Below, in pieces: positions 44,566-57,225 of a stretch of 64,000 nt of DNA. The notes under the pieces are model-generated. The model was not told the DNA's origin and did no database searches. It worked only from the letters and a program-made list of their open reading frames with translations. Both the position numbers and the translations under genes were made by a program. The stretch's first letter is position 1; each line of letters starts with the position of its first letter. The stretch covers positions 1 through 64,000 of the forward strand of contig BDDD01000567.1 of NCBI GenBank assembly GCA_001972305.1. Direction: 5' to 3'. The stretch is from Cephalotus follicularis (taxonomy: Eukaryota; Streptophyta; Magnoliopsida; Oxalidales; Cephalotaceae).

Positions 44566-47516
44566 TGCCACGCCCCGAACCGTGGGGGAACCCCCACGAC
44601 CCGACAAATGATTACCATCCCTTCAAGCGATGCAATCTCATATATTAATCATACTCCAAAAAGTGCTATAAATTTAAAACTTTCAATCAAATTCATGCAA
44701 GCGGAATAATCATTCATGTATATATTCTAACTCTTATAATTTTATGAAAATCAGGCATGTAGTATCCGTTTATCGGACCTATGCCCCCTGTAAAGAAAAC
44801 AAAATTCATATATTGGGCTCAGCCCTTAGCATGCCACACTCTCGTATGAGGAAATATAGAAATATACAATACACATGCGGAGGTAATCATCTAAATACCT
44901 CAAATGATGAACCCATCCATATCCAATACATCAACACACATATATCTTAGGTACTGCCACAAGCAGGCAGGTCAATAGCTGAAATAAAGCATGTCTCTTA
45001 TATATATCAGTCTTATGATAATCCGTATAGTTCTGTTATAAACATAAGGCCCATTTTATAGAATTCATATAAGCACAATCCGTATACATGACCATATACA
45101 ATATGGTTAACAAAAATCTGCTGTAGAAAACCCGTCCGTCTCAGTCTACCATACTGCAGTCCATCACCTGTGCCTGACCCATTCCATTACAATGAAATGG
45201 GTCAGCGACATATTGTCGGGTTCGTATACTATGTTCTATGTATGCAACAGTATAACAGTGTGACAGTAGGCCATGAAATGTGATAGTGTAACAGTATGCT
45301 ATGTATGTAACATTTATAATAGTGTAACAATATATATATTCATGGCATATTAAATACATGAATGATAGTTGCGGACAGTTTTGATATACCAACTATCCCT
45401 AAGGGGTATACATGGCTAGTCCTAATCACATCAAAGGCCATAGGCCTGCAGACACTCCATAAAACAATCATAACCATCCAGGGGGACAATCAATCCATAG
45501 GCCTGAGTACTACTCTACCCCTACAGCCAGAGATAGTACTGCCACCGACTACTAACCTTTTCAGGGTCGTAGCCGAGTGCGGGAGAGATAACGCTAACCA
45601 TATCAATACTAGGTCGTAAAAACGGTCATAGCCCGTAATCATAATGTTAGGCCGTAAAAACGATCCTAACCCGTAATCAAAAAATTTAGGCAATAAAAAC
45701 AGTCCTAACCCGTAGGCGCCACTACACCACCCCTAAAGAGATGTCCATACCCTCCAGTGATGTGATCTAACACCCATAATCCTCGTGACGGAAATAAAGA
45801 TTATGGATGGGTTATCTCGTTGGGTCTCAAATAATAACAACCATCAATCATAACCGTATAATACCCATAGCCCGTAACCATATTACCGTCGAAATGATAG
45901 GGTCCTAATATAAAGGATCACGTAGGATCCACATCAGTCAAAATCGTTTATAAAAAAACCATTTTCATATCCGTTTTCAGTAACCGTTTTCCATAACCGT
46001 TTTGTTGGTCCCTATCGAAGATCGTAAAGCAATGGAGAGGAAGTCCAACTAGGATATCTGCGTCCAGATATCCCAATGGAGCTATCCTAACAATTTTTTA
46101 AATCCATTTTGAAATCTGTTTTAATGATTATAAAGCACTTTTTATAAAACTTCTCTCTTAAAACCTTCATATGGAATCCATTTGGGAAGAAAATTGTTTG
46201 AAATCGAAAACTATGTAAAACGGTGAAATTTGGCTAAGGCGGGGCATTAGGTGTCGACGCTTAGCACTAGGCGTTGACGCTTAGCGCCTAAGCGTCAACT
46301 GTCTGTGCTGGGCGTCGACGCTAAATGTTTAAGTGTCGACTGGTTTAGTTTTGAAAGCGTAAAGCGTCGACTGGTCAGTTCAACACACAAAAGCGTCGAC
46401 GGTTTTAGAAAGCATAAGTATAAAGCGTTGACGGTTTTGACAGAAATAGCAGTTTGGAAAACAGTTCGTAATCAGTAGAACCATGTCCAAAAATCCATGA
46501 TATCCGTTTCAATCTCAGTAAAAACTGTTTATAAACATACACTCAGTTCCCAGTAACACAGTATCCACAGTCAATCACTTAGTAACAGTTCATACACAGT
46601 TCTTTAAGCCATGAAATCATCAATCATGCATAACCGTAACAATCCATTTAGCACACAATCATCAATTAACAGCCATATCAGTCCATACAATCCGTTCAAA
46701 ATGCATGAATGTAATAAAAATAGTATAACCTACCTCAATAGTGACAATTGAGTTTGTGAACTAGGAGAATTTCTGTCGTTAGCTTCTGATTGATTAATTT
46801 CCTTCACTGACGAACCGAATTGCCAACTCCACCAATCTCAGCAACGACTTCCTCTTGCGCCAGCTCTACTTCTCTACACTGCCGAACTCTCTGCTTCCAC
46901 TTCACTGTCGAATCGTCGACTGTCATCTCCTCAAAGCTTCAATTGCGTCAAACCGAGCTTCTCTCCATCGTTGTTAGGCGTGCTCACTTTCTCTACCTCA
47001 ATCACAAACACTTGGCCGTTCTCTCTTCTTTCTTCCTCTACGTCAATTTCTCTCCTTCTCTCAACCGACTTCTCTCTCTCCCTTCTCTTTCTCTTTTCGT
47101 CTTTCTCCCGCAAACTCTCTTTCTCTTCTGTTTTTTCTCTCTTTATTCTCCCGTTCTTCTTCTCTTCCTTCTCTCTTTCTCCTTTCTTCTTCCTCCCCCC
47201 GTTGCTCACTTCTCTTCTCTATTTTCCTTTTCCTTTTTCCCCATTCTTTTCTCTTCTTTTAATGAGCTCGGGTGTGGCATTTTAATAAGGGAGATGATAG
47301 CCGCCTTTGTCGTTTTGCTCAATTACTAAGACATTGGGTCTCCTATACCACAATATACCTTTGTTTCTTCACTTTATTAATGTTGTTTGGCCATAATAAT
47401 TCATAAAAGAATTATACCATATATTACAATAGAATCCATCAATAAAATGACATATACAAAGCACTACTTCACAATATTATTTATTACAGCATTTACAAAT
47501 AATTGCGGGGCTTACA
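44566..47516 (-). mobile_element. Gypsy G 3' LTR
   Basis: 2951 bp. Minus-strand start TGTAAGCCCCGCAATTATT at 47516; the other end reads TGCCACGCCCCGAACC on the plus strand (its partner at 57226 has TGTCACGCCCCG). GTCGAC cores at 46253, 46273, 46294, 46314 and 46335 are almost perfectly 20.5 bp apart. A long CT-rich leader lies at 46980-47260; the ORF at 46820-47329 is low complexity. Confidence 0.9.
46253..46440. repeat. GTCGAC array of Gypsy G LTR
   Basis: Cores (gtcgac, gttgac, gtcaac) at 46253, 46273, 46294, 46314 and 46335, then less regular copies to 46440. It corresponds to 6935-7185 in A but differs in sequence. Confidence 0.88.
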
Positions 47517-47533
47517 TCCTCCCCTTCTTAAAG
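47517..47533 (-). other. Gypsy G polypurine tract
   Basis: Minus strand CTTTAAGAAGGGGAGGA, nearly identical to that of A. Confidence 0.88.
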
Positions 47534-48870
47534 AAATCTCGTCCCGAGATACCCTATTGGTCAAACAAGTGAGGATACAATACTCTCATGTCATCCTCAC
47601 GCTCCCATGTAGATTCCTCAATCCCGTGGTGCTGCCATAACACTTTAACCAAAGCAATTTCCTTGCTTCTTAGTTTCTTGATTTGCTGATCAAGAATATG
47701 AACAGGCATCTCTTAAAAGCTCACATCTGCTCTCGATTCCAATGGCTCATACTGTAATACATGTGAAGGATCTGGGTAGTACTCCCTCAACATTGATACA
47801 TGGAAGACATTGTGCACTTAAGATAACTCTGGCGGTAAGGCAAGCCTGTAAGCAATAGCGCCTACCCTCTCGAGGATCTCAAAAGGTCATATATACCGTG
47901 GTGCTAACTTTCCTCTTTTACCAAACCTCATGACTACTTTGGTTGGCGAAACTTTGAGGAACACATGATCCCCCACTAAGAACTCTAAGTCCTTCCTTCG
48001 GTGATCTGTATAACTCTTATGCCAACTTTGAGCTGTTAGGAGCCTTTCCTTGATTATCTTGGCCCTTTTTCTGTTGTTTCTTGGACAAGCTTTGTCCCTA
48101 AGAGACTCTGTTCACCCACTTCAAATCAACAAACAGGAGTTTTGCACTTTCGTCCATAGAGAGCTTCAAACGGTGCCATGCCAATGCTAGCATGGTAACT
48201 GGTGTTATAAGAGAACTCCATTAGAGGCAAATGTTCGTCCCAACTGCCTCCCAGTCCATCACGCATGCCCGGAGCATATCTTCAAGGGTCTGAATCATCC
48301 ATTCAGACTGATCGTCCATCTGAGGGGAAAAGCCGTACTGAAACTCAGTTGAGTACCAGAGATGTCTGCATTTTCCTCCAAAATCGGGAAGTGAACTGCG
48401 AATCTCTGTCAGAAACAACACTAACTGGTACTCCATGAAGTCTCACAATCTCCCCAATATATAGAGATATTAACCGTTTCAGAGAATAAGTCTTTCGGAT
48501 CGTTATGAAATGAGAAAATTTCGTAAAGCGATCAATAATAACCCATATAGCATCATGGTTAGCTCTCGTCCGTGGCAATCCTATCACAAAATCCATCATG
48601 ATATGCTCCCATTTCCACTATGCTATTGGCAATGGCTGTAGTAATCCAGCTGGTCTCTGATGTTCTGCCTTGACTTGCTGACATACCAAACAGGAAGCAA
48701 CATGCTCTGCTATTTCTCCTTCTTCATGTTGTTCCACCAAATTGAGCTTCAGATCTCGATACATCTTGCTAATCACCGGATGTACTGAGATACTAGAGCG
48801 ATAAGCTTGTGACTACAACTCCTCCATCAGCTTTTCATTGTAAAGAACACAAACTCTGCCTTGGGATCTT
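47534..48870 (-). pseudogene. Gypsy G integrase and chromodomain-like tail
   Basis: From the 5' side (right): degraded HHCC zinc region (48650-48830), [40 protein letters not shown], frame changes around 48345, [19 protein letters not shown], then broken tail codons. It ends IKKLRSKEIALVKVLWQHHG and EESTWEREDDMRVLYPHLFD with a natural stop at about 47558. Several in-frame stops. Confidence 0.87.
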
Positions 48871-48879
48871 ATCAATTTG

Positions 48880-49920
48880 TCATTGTGAATTGAGAATTTT
48901 GTGTTTCAGTCTACTCTGGGCATTCAATGCATCCTTAAGCAATTCACCATCCATCTCTTGAGCCTCTCTAATCCTATCCATCAACCATGGTCGTGCTTGA
49001 ACTTGGGAGACTGTCAAGCAAGCTAATCGGTGACTCAAGGCATTTGCCACCACATTAGCCTTGTCTGGATGATATTGGATCTCATAGTTGTAATCGTTGA
49101 GCACCTCCATCCACCTTCTTTGCCTCATATTTAGATACTTCTGGGAGAAAGGATGCTTTAAGCTCTTGTGATCTATGATGACGTCAAATATTGTGCCAAA
49201 CAAATAGTGTCTCCACTTGCGTAGCGCAAATATTATTGCTGCTAGATCAAGATCATGTGTAGGATAATTCTCCTCATGAGGCTTCAACTTTCTAGAAGCA
49301 TAAGCAATTACCTTCCTGTACTGCATCAAAACACAGCCTAACCATTCCCTGATACATCACTGTATACTTCAAAACCTTCATTACCTTTAGGTAATGCCAA
49401 TATCGGAGTAGAAATTAGGCAATGTTTCAACTCCCGGAAACTCTGCTCACAAATGTCATCCCAATCAAGCACTGTCTTCTTCTGAGTCAGTCTTGTCAAA
49501 GGTGTAGCAATCTGTGAGAGTCCTTTGACAAAGCGGCAGTAATAGCCCACTAAGCCTAAGAAACTACGGACTTCAGTCACGTTGGTTGGTCGTCTCCAAT
49601 CTTTCATTGTTTTTATCTTTGTTAGGTCCACAGATGAACCTGCACTAGAGACAATGTGATTGAGGAAAACAACATCGATAACCAAAATTCATATTTGCTG
49701 AACTTAGCATACCACCAATGATCTCGGAAGACCCGCCATGCCTAGCGCAACCGCTTCCCATGGCATTCCGTAGACTTGGAATTTGCCAACACATCATCGA
49801 ACGAGATTACGATAATTTGGTCAAGATATGGGTTACACACCCTATTCGCAAGGTTCACGAATGCAGTAGGGCATTGGTTACCCCAAACGGCATTACAACC
49901 AACTCATAGATTCCATACAG
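48880..49920 (-). pseudogene. Gypsy G RT end and RNase H
   Basis: RNase [41 protein letters not shown] and [20 protein letters not shown] (48880-49329, open). RT connection: [40 protein letters not shown] and [11 protein letters not shown] (49338-49685). Between 49690 and 49920 are eroded RT codons with ELVVMPFGVTNA; the catalytic box is not readable. The plus-strand frame at 49718-49909 is its shadow. Confidence 0.87.
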
Positions 49921-50654
49921 TGACCTGAAGGCCACCAATAACAACACACATCCATAGGGATTCATCCCTGAAATTACTTCCAACTCATTCATCAATAACA
50001 CAAAAAGGTTTGCCATCAATTAGGGTCAGCTATCTCTATAGCACACGACTCACACACCCATTCAGGATGAACATATTCTACTATTGGGATGTTAACTTAC
50101 ATAACATTCCATAAAGGTTCGGGTTTCACATCAACATGACATATGAATTACAAGGCAATGCATGAATAGAGTGAACCAGGATCCATAAGAGTTTGTGATA
50201 TCTATAAGGAGATAAGAATAATACCTCCAAACACTGAAACAGATCATTATGCAATCCCTTGGTCCATAGCACAACTCTACTCTTCTGGAGGCATCGACCC
50301 GATAGGCCGCTTACCTCGATCTTTTGTCACATGAGAAGGTGAACTAGTACCAGGGTGGTCCTGATACAGGTGTCCAAAATCATGGCTTGGCTGATAGTCA
50401 ATACTCTGGTCTTGATGAAAATCTCCTTAAGATTGACCCATACCATGTCCTTACTGACTCAAGGAACCATACCGTTCACGAGGACACCCTCTAATCATGT
50501 GATCCGAAGCTCTGCAAACCATACACTTGCCAGCCTTCCACCAACAGTCATCAGATGCATGATTCATGCGTTGGCAATGCACACACGGTCAAAGGAAATC
50601 TGACTACAGCTACTGGTCGAGAACCACGCCCTCTTCTCCTTTGCTACCAACTTC
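49921..50654 (-). pseudogene. Gypsy G gag end and protease, displaced
   Basis: Minus strand: an arginine/glycine-rich stretch, then a CCHC knuckle CMVCRASDHMIRGC (about 50500-50540), and AMDQGIA (compare AMDQGV in A). Then protease-like TLMDPGSLYSCIA, ICHVDVKPEP and EWVCESCA with stops. It lies downstream of the RT N-terminus at 53350-53756, so order is not the standard one. Confidence 0.75.
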
Positions 50655-50659
50655 TAAGC

Positions 50660-53344
50660 TGTAATAACCGCAATTTCAATTAATGTATATTGCTCCAATT
50701 TTAAATAACATATACATTTTAATTGAGATTATTTGTCCAATTATCATAATAACTGTGATTATGAATGCTTAGGTTGGTTTGAAACGCAAATTGGTAAAAC
50801 AAACTTGAGGAACCCTAAAACCAGCTCAAACAGTCGACTGTCATAGGGTAACAGTCGACTGTCTGATGCGTGGTGTGACAGTCGACTGCCTGTTAAAGAC
50901 AGACGACTGGAATGGTATAGAACAGGTGTCTGTACATGCATGTGAGACATAGCCAAGGAAAGTGCATGATGGACAGGTGTCATCCGAGACAGCAGCTGCC
51001 ATAACATGTAGGAGGATTGCCCTGCATGTGCTCTGCAGACCTGCTAACCTGCAACATAAGAATTGAAAGAAGTAAAGTGAGAGGAAGTTATGCATGTGAG
51101 AGAGAGAAGGGAGAAAATGTTAAATGACAAAGCTAAAGAATGAAAACGGGATTGTGAATACTTTTCCCTTATAAACAGAAGCTGCCTGAGTGTTTTGGGA
51201 GTTAGAAAACACTGAGGATAGAGGAGAGCTTGCTGGAGAATTGTTGGAGCTTGCATGTTGAGGATTAGAGTGTTCAAGGACACTTTGAAGCTTTGATTCT
51301 CCTGGTAAGTCACTAATCCGAATCCCTTAATGTTGTTATGGTTAATAGCTAGGAAAACATACTAGGATTAGATACCCATATATTCTGCCAACTTGATTAA
51401 GAGTTAATAAGTTGAATTGGGATAGAATTGGTAAATGGTTCAATAAAGGTTTGAACTTATGGTGAGCTACTAGTTAGACATTAGGTTGTTAGTGGATTAA
51501 ACGTACTAACAATAGTAATATATATCCACTGTTGACATGAGAACGAATGATTAAACCTAGAAATTAAGATGAAATTAGAAGTTGTTTGATAATGTGAAAG
51601 AGAGACTTAATGGAATTGTGAAAAGCTACTGTTGGAGTAGTAATTGTAACCAGATAATTGGTTAAACTTACTGATTACATGACTGAACCTTCGAGCATGC
51701 ATTGTATAGATCATTTCTGCTGAGATTGGAAGGCTAAGTTGGTGAAAGATCCTTGGAAGCTTAAAGAGAGAAATCAATCCAAATTGATTTCGGGATAGCG
51801 TTTAAGGTAGGGGTAACGACATGTTTTTGGAAGATATAAAATGCATATCATGTATGGTTAATTTTCTGTTTGATTGCATGTGTTGTTTAAGTTATTATTT
51901 GAACATTGAAATGCATACCCTGTTGTTGCCTGCTCTTTTCTGGGCAAAGCAGTCGACTGTTCTTCACGACAGTCGACTACTCAAACGAACCAGACGACTG
52001 TTAAGAACAAACAATCGACTACTCAACCAAACAGCCGACTGTTCTTGGGAATAGCCGACTGTCCTAGGTTAAAATCCTGATACAGGCTCTGATTAGGCCT
52101 TAAATTGAATGTAATTAACCTGGCCTCCATATGGGATGACTGTAATATTAAATCTTGGCCTCATATAATTACATTTCAGAATTTAAACTATGTATATACT
52201 CCTTGTGAGAATCTTACAAGAATGACTATGGTACAGAATGACCTTATTGAACCCTTGGATTGCTACTGTGCTTACTGTTTTGCTGTATATGCTACTGTTA
52301 TAATTAGTGTATACTGTTTTGGGTGTTCATTAACACTACTGTCCCTTATTTTCAAATGATTGAACCAACTAGTGCTTTAAGAAAAAATATGAGGTCCTTA
52401 CGGTTTTCAAAATGGAAATGTATATTGTCAAATGATTACTGATTTTCCTCCAATGAGAGGTACTGTTGCTGTACTGAATATCGTTTTCCTCTTATGAGAT
52501 GTACGATTACTGAATTGTTAAATGTTTCTAAAGAAAACAACTTATATTGCATACTATTGATATATGTAATATTACTACTGAAATGATTGTCTATGTTATT
52601 GCATTTAGTCGAGTGATAGGAGACATCACTGGCTACGGAGGTGGTGCTATGTGCCAGGAGTTGGCTAGAGTACCCACCCAAACTGTCTGCAATGCAGATC
52701 TTGATTGTTAAACTTCCCGCTAATGCCGGTAGTAACTGACCTGATCTATCATCTTCGGAGTGATGGGTGATAGATAGATGGTGCACAGTTGGTGCTAGGA
52801 GTTAGCGACATGTGACACCCAAACCACTGTACTGATTGATTGTACTCTTGTGCGGTATTCTTGCATTGTATTGTCTATGGACACTTGGCATAGTTTCTTA
52901 TATATTGGAATACTTAATTATGTTATTTTCAATATAAAATGTCATATATGTTGCATTTATATACTCATTATCATGTATTATCTTCCTACTTAGCCAAGTG
53001 AGGACAACGGCTAACCCCTACAATTTTAGATTAAGCAAGGGCGTTCGGAAGGTGCTGCTGAAGCTTGGAGAGTTGTTACCTACTTAAGGTTGTTATTTTA
53101 TGTTGAATTGTAATTGTAATGAACGTTCACACTCCGTATTGCTGTTTTACTTCCCTATGTACAAGGATAATTGCTGGATTGTATAAGCACGTAGTATGGG
53201 CTGCGTACGGATGACTTTTATCTTATAATCTAGATATGAATGCTTCAGCTTATTTATGAAATGTTGAATGAAATGCTGGATTATTATTTTTTCTGATATC
53301 ACCACATATGTTGTCTAAATGTGATGGAAAGGCGGGGTGTGACA
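50660..53344 (+). mobile_element. Solo LTR I1
   Basis: 2685 bp, TGTAATAACCGCAATTTC...GGCGGGGTGTGACA, with perfect TSD TAAGC (50655-50659, 53345-53349). No internal region. Palindrome cores of the CAGTCGACTG type lie at 50833, 50854, 50881, 50902 and again at 51952, 51972, 51993, 52014, 52034 and 52054. Other short open frames inside are noncoding. Confidence 0.93.
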
Positions 53345-53349
53345 TAAGC

Positions 53350-53756
53350 CATCCTTGAAATGTTTTCAGCTCTACCCTTAGCTGATGATGTTCCAACTTA
53401 GACAACACTAAAGCACCTTTCAATTGATTTAACAATTCATCAGTGTGTGGAAACGGGTACTTGTTCTTAATAGTACTCTGTTGAGTTACCAATAATCAAT
53501 GCACGTTCGGAGGATCCAACCTTTTTCTTCACAACAAGATAGGTGCTCCACAGGGTGAAACACTCGACCTGATAAAACCACTATCGAGTAACTCCTGCAA
53601 TTGAACTTTAAACTCCTTCAACTCAGGAAGGGGCCATACGGTAAGGAGCTCTTGATATTGGTGTTGTCCCTGGAAGTACATCAATTATAAACTCCGTATC
53701 CCTCTCTGGAGGTAAGGATGTCAATTCATCTGGAAACACCTTCGAATACTCACAAA
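53350..53756 (-). pseudogene. Gypsy G RT N-terminal segment
   Basis: Minus strand after I2: [34 protein letters not shown], a glycine-ALA-PRO block, then STIKNKYPFPHTDELLNQLK and LSKLEHHQLRVELKTFQGWL. It covers the protease-RT link and RT fingers; it ends near the I1 insertion. Confidence 0.85.
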
Positions 53757-53761
53757 CAATA

Positions 53762-56322
53762 TGTCACACCCCGTTTTAAACTTTAACACATGGTTATCAG
53801 TTAATCCATCATTTAACCATAATCCAAAAATTAAAACTTTTTCAGAAGCATTCATCATATTGGATTATATAAAATTTGGCATACACGCGCAGCCCATACT
53901 ACGTGCTTAAGCTTAATATATCACATGTTATATAATACATATCAAAAATGCAAATATAACAACGGAGTATGACATTATTACATTGAAATACTTAACAACC
54001 TTAAATAAGAAGCTCTCCAAGGTACAGCTTCAGCAGCTCATGCAACTCCTCTCTTCAATCTGTATTAGTAGGTATTAGCCTTTGTCCACTCGACTAAGTA
54101 GGAAGTGTGCATGATAATGAATATAAAGATGCAGTCATGCATGACAGTTAATCATTTTGAAAACAGTAATATATATAGATGACAATATATAAACAATCAT
54201 GCCAAGTGGCTACACTCACTCAGGTATCAATCATACCGCGCAAGGGTACAAACAATCAATCACTTTGTCCGAAGACCAGTAGTGGGTGTCATCTAGTGCT
54301 ACCTCCTAGCCCAATCGATGCACCACCTGACTACCACCATGCACTTCGATGATGATAGACTAGGTAAACACTATTGCCGGCACTTGGCGGGCAATCACTC
54401 ACTCACGATCTACATTGCAGATAGGTTTGGTGTATAAGCTCTAGCCATAAACTCCTGGCCCATAGGCTCACCGTCGTAGTCAGTGATACACTCCGATCAC
54501 TAAACCATCAGCTTCACTTCAATCACAATCAATTCAATGATATTACATATATATGCTGTAATATAATAAGTTCCCTTTGGTAGAGAAAACGATAAACATT
54601 AATTCACTTTGGAAAACAGTAAAGCAATATTTTGCTCAAGGGCATAAAACACTTATCACGGGTTCTCATTATAGAGAAAACACTTGAACACTTGCCCTTT
54701 TTGAAATCATTTGGACACTTTCAATCATTTTAACACTTTCCACATTTTGGGAAAAACATTTTGAACACTTCTGGAAAACACTTGAAACAATAGTGTTTAT
54801 GTGAAATAGTGTGTGACAGTAATCATTTTGTATGATATGCAATGCATTCGAACACTTCGAACAATTTCAAGAACAACAACAATAATGAACAATGCCCTCA
54901 ATCACATAAATGAATCAACAGTAGTGTTTAAGTCATTCGATTCCTATAATCTGACTACACATAGCAAGGATTGATTGTGGAAACCATCCCGTTTAGAAGC
55001 TAGTGTAATCTGGGAGATTAAACACAAAATAGGTCCTTAAGCGTCAACAGTTTCGACTTAAGCATCGACAGTTTTATCCCAAAGCATCGGTGCTTAACCT
55101 AAAGCGTCAATAGTTTATACATTTAAGCATTGATGTAATTTTGTCTAAAGCGTCGACATTTATGCCTTAAGCGTCGATGGTCATAATCTAAGCGTCGGCG
55201 CTCTATGGCGTACCGGAAATTCCAGAAGAACATCAAGAACAGAGCATGCATATTCCACACTCAATTCACTCCCAAATCAACATGCAATCATATATAAATC
55301 ATCCATACATGATATACATACTATATGTTCAAAAATCATGTCAAAGTTCCTACCTCAATCGCTTACCCCAGAATCAATTGGTTTGATTCTTCTCTCTTTT
55401 CACACCAAACTCCTTCACTCAATTCCAATCCTCAATTCCAGAATTTAATCTATATTTCATGTCAACAGTAGGTATAAATATCAAAAACAATATGTTTATA
55501 TAGTTTTTTAACCATGATAACAACAAGTAATTTGAATCAGTAGCTTACCACTTCAAATTGGAGCTTTAAAACTCACTTTGAACACTTCACCTCCAACATG
55601 CAAATCCAGCAATTTTCCCAAAATGATTTCTCCTCTTTTCAGTATTTCTAACACTCACCCTTACTCCTTCAGTTGCTGATATAAGGAGTCCCAACACTCA
55701 GTGGTTCATCAGCTCATTAACTCAAGTTTTCAACGTTTCCCCTCTTCTTCTCTCTCTAACCATTAACTCACTCTTTTGTTCCTTTCTCCTTTGTTTTAAA
55801 GGTAATAGGTACATGCAAGACACTCATCTTTCCTTCAACAGCTGGTAAGGACACGTTTGTGGTGTTTGACATGTCCTTGGACACTTGCGCTGCTTATAAT
55901 CCTTTTAAAAACCACTGCTCTGTTGCAAATGACGCTGAGCACACACCTGACACCGTGCAAAGCGTCGACGGTATGCTTCTCGGCGTCGACGGTTTGTGTA
56001 CCATAATTATGTTCTCATCGACACGTGTTGAATACGTGTCTATGCTCAAAGCGTCGATGGTATGGCGATGGGCATCGACGGTTAGGTACAAAACGTCGAT
56101 GCTTGTGAGTTGGGCATCGACGGTTTGGCGCCTTAACCAGTTCCTTTACACTCTTTAATCAAACTTTTAGTTTCCTTCAATTCAGTCCTTAACTCATTCA
56201 ATTAAACCCTCAATACAATAATTAGCTTAATGAAAGGACAATTAAATAAGAATTCCAATTCAATGTATATTTTATTCACTTAATGGTACAATATACATTA
56301 ATTGAAAATTACAGTTATTTCT
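53762..56322 (-). mobile_element. Solo LTR I2
   Basis: 2561 bp. On the plus strand it starts TGTCACACCCCG; the minus-strand start reads AGAAATAACTGTAATTTTC, related to I1's TGTAATAACCG with a changed first base. TSD CAATA is perfect (53757-53761, 56323-56327), and G's pol frame is restored by its removal. Cores at 55043, 55064, 55086, 55106, 55129, 55152, 55173 and 55194, plus 55960-56115. Confidence 0.9.
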
Positions 56323-56327
56323 CAATA

Positions 56328-56570
56328 GGAACATCCTCTAACCTCGGTACCCATATTCCGCTATCCGTCACATTCACCAGGAAACCACTACAACCATGTC
56401 TCATAAGCCTATCAGTATGAAGGGTTGATATCATCCGAACTGGTTGATGATCTAAAGTCCCAATAAACTGAATCTGAGACTGTCCTGGCATATTGAAGGT
56501 CACGACCTTCCCGCAACAATTCACATGGGCATAATGTGCCGCTAACCAATCCATCCCATATCCATTCGTT
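56328..56570 (-). pseudogene. Gypsy G protease-RT link
   Basis: GMDWLAAHYAHVNCCGKVV, GQSQIQFIGTLDHQPVRMIS, RLMRHGCSGFLVNVTDSG, then WVPRLEDVP. It is homologous to 10594-10820 of A and continues into 53756 across I2. Confidence 0.88.
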
Positions 56571-56948
56571 CCATAACAATCCGTTCCATATCCATCCGTT
56601 CGATAACAATAGATAGGTTAAATAAATACACATACTGTCACATACCAACATATATAAGTAGTTAACCACATACCATAATCTAACTATACCATTCCGTAAC
56701 CACCGTACCATTCCGTAACTGTACCATTCCTTAACCGTGCTATTCCATAACCGTACCATCAGTAACTGTACAATCCATAACCATACAATCTATAACCATC
56801 CATTTGATCGATAGGCTAACTAAATATACATACTATCCAATACCAAAATATATAAGTAGTTACCAAACGTACCATCAACCCATACCATAAAACCATGAGA
56901 CTAGGTCAATTTGCCTACCCTCGATAGCTCCCTTCCTTTTACCTTCCA
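56571..56948 (-). repeat. Repeat-filled region replacing Gypsy G gag
   Basis: Between the first gag codons (ATG at 56949) and the protease link there is no gag. Instead there are two diverged copies of a unit of roughly 190 bp (both contain 'atataagtagtta') and a run of short CATTCCGTAACC/CCATAACCGTACC repeats. Confidence 0.75.
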
Positions 56949-57208
56949 TATCTACTTGTATAAGAGACAAAAGAATCAGCTATCCATTTCCATAATCATA
57001 ATCCAAGACCATTACAGAATCACAATTCATCAATATCACTCAATTCCATCAAGAGCAAACTTATCCATATCACTTAATTTCTAAGAACTCAACATAACAC
57101 TTATTACTATTTCACAGCTCCAATTATCTCCAGATAGCACTTTATACAACCAATCACTTCCAATCTCCAACAGCCAAGGACCATATCCTGGTATATCCAG
57201 CATAGATT
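56949..57208 (-). other. Gypsy G leader and gag start
   Basis: Minus-strand leader homologous to 8645-8817 of A, ending at the gag ATG (MEGKRKGAIEGR, compare MEGRKRGAARK in A). Only about the first dozen gag codons remain. Confidence 0.8.
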
Positions 57209-57221
57209 GGCTCTGATACCA
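57209..57221 (-). other. Gypsy G primer-binding site
   Basis: Minus strand TGGTATCAGAGCC, an exact initiator-Met-tRNA primer site, four bases from the LTR end at 57226. Confidence 0.93.
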
Positions 57222-57225
57222 AATC

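Noticed and set aside
46820-47329. 169-aa hydrophobic open frame, possible membrane protein
   Set aside because: It lies inside the Gypsy G LTR in a CT-rich leader; the composition explains the Ser/Leu/Phe-rich translation.
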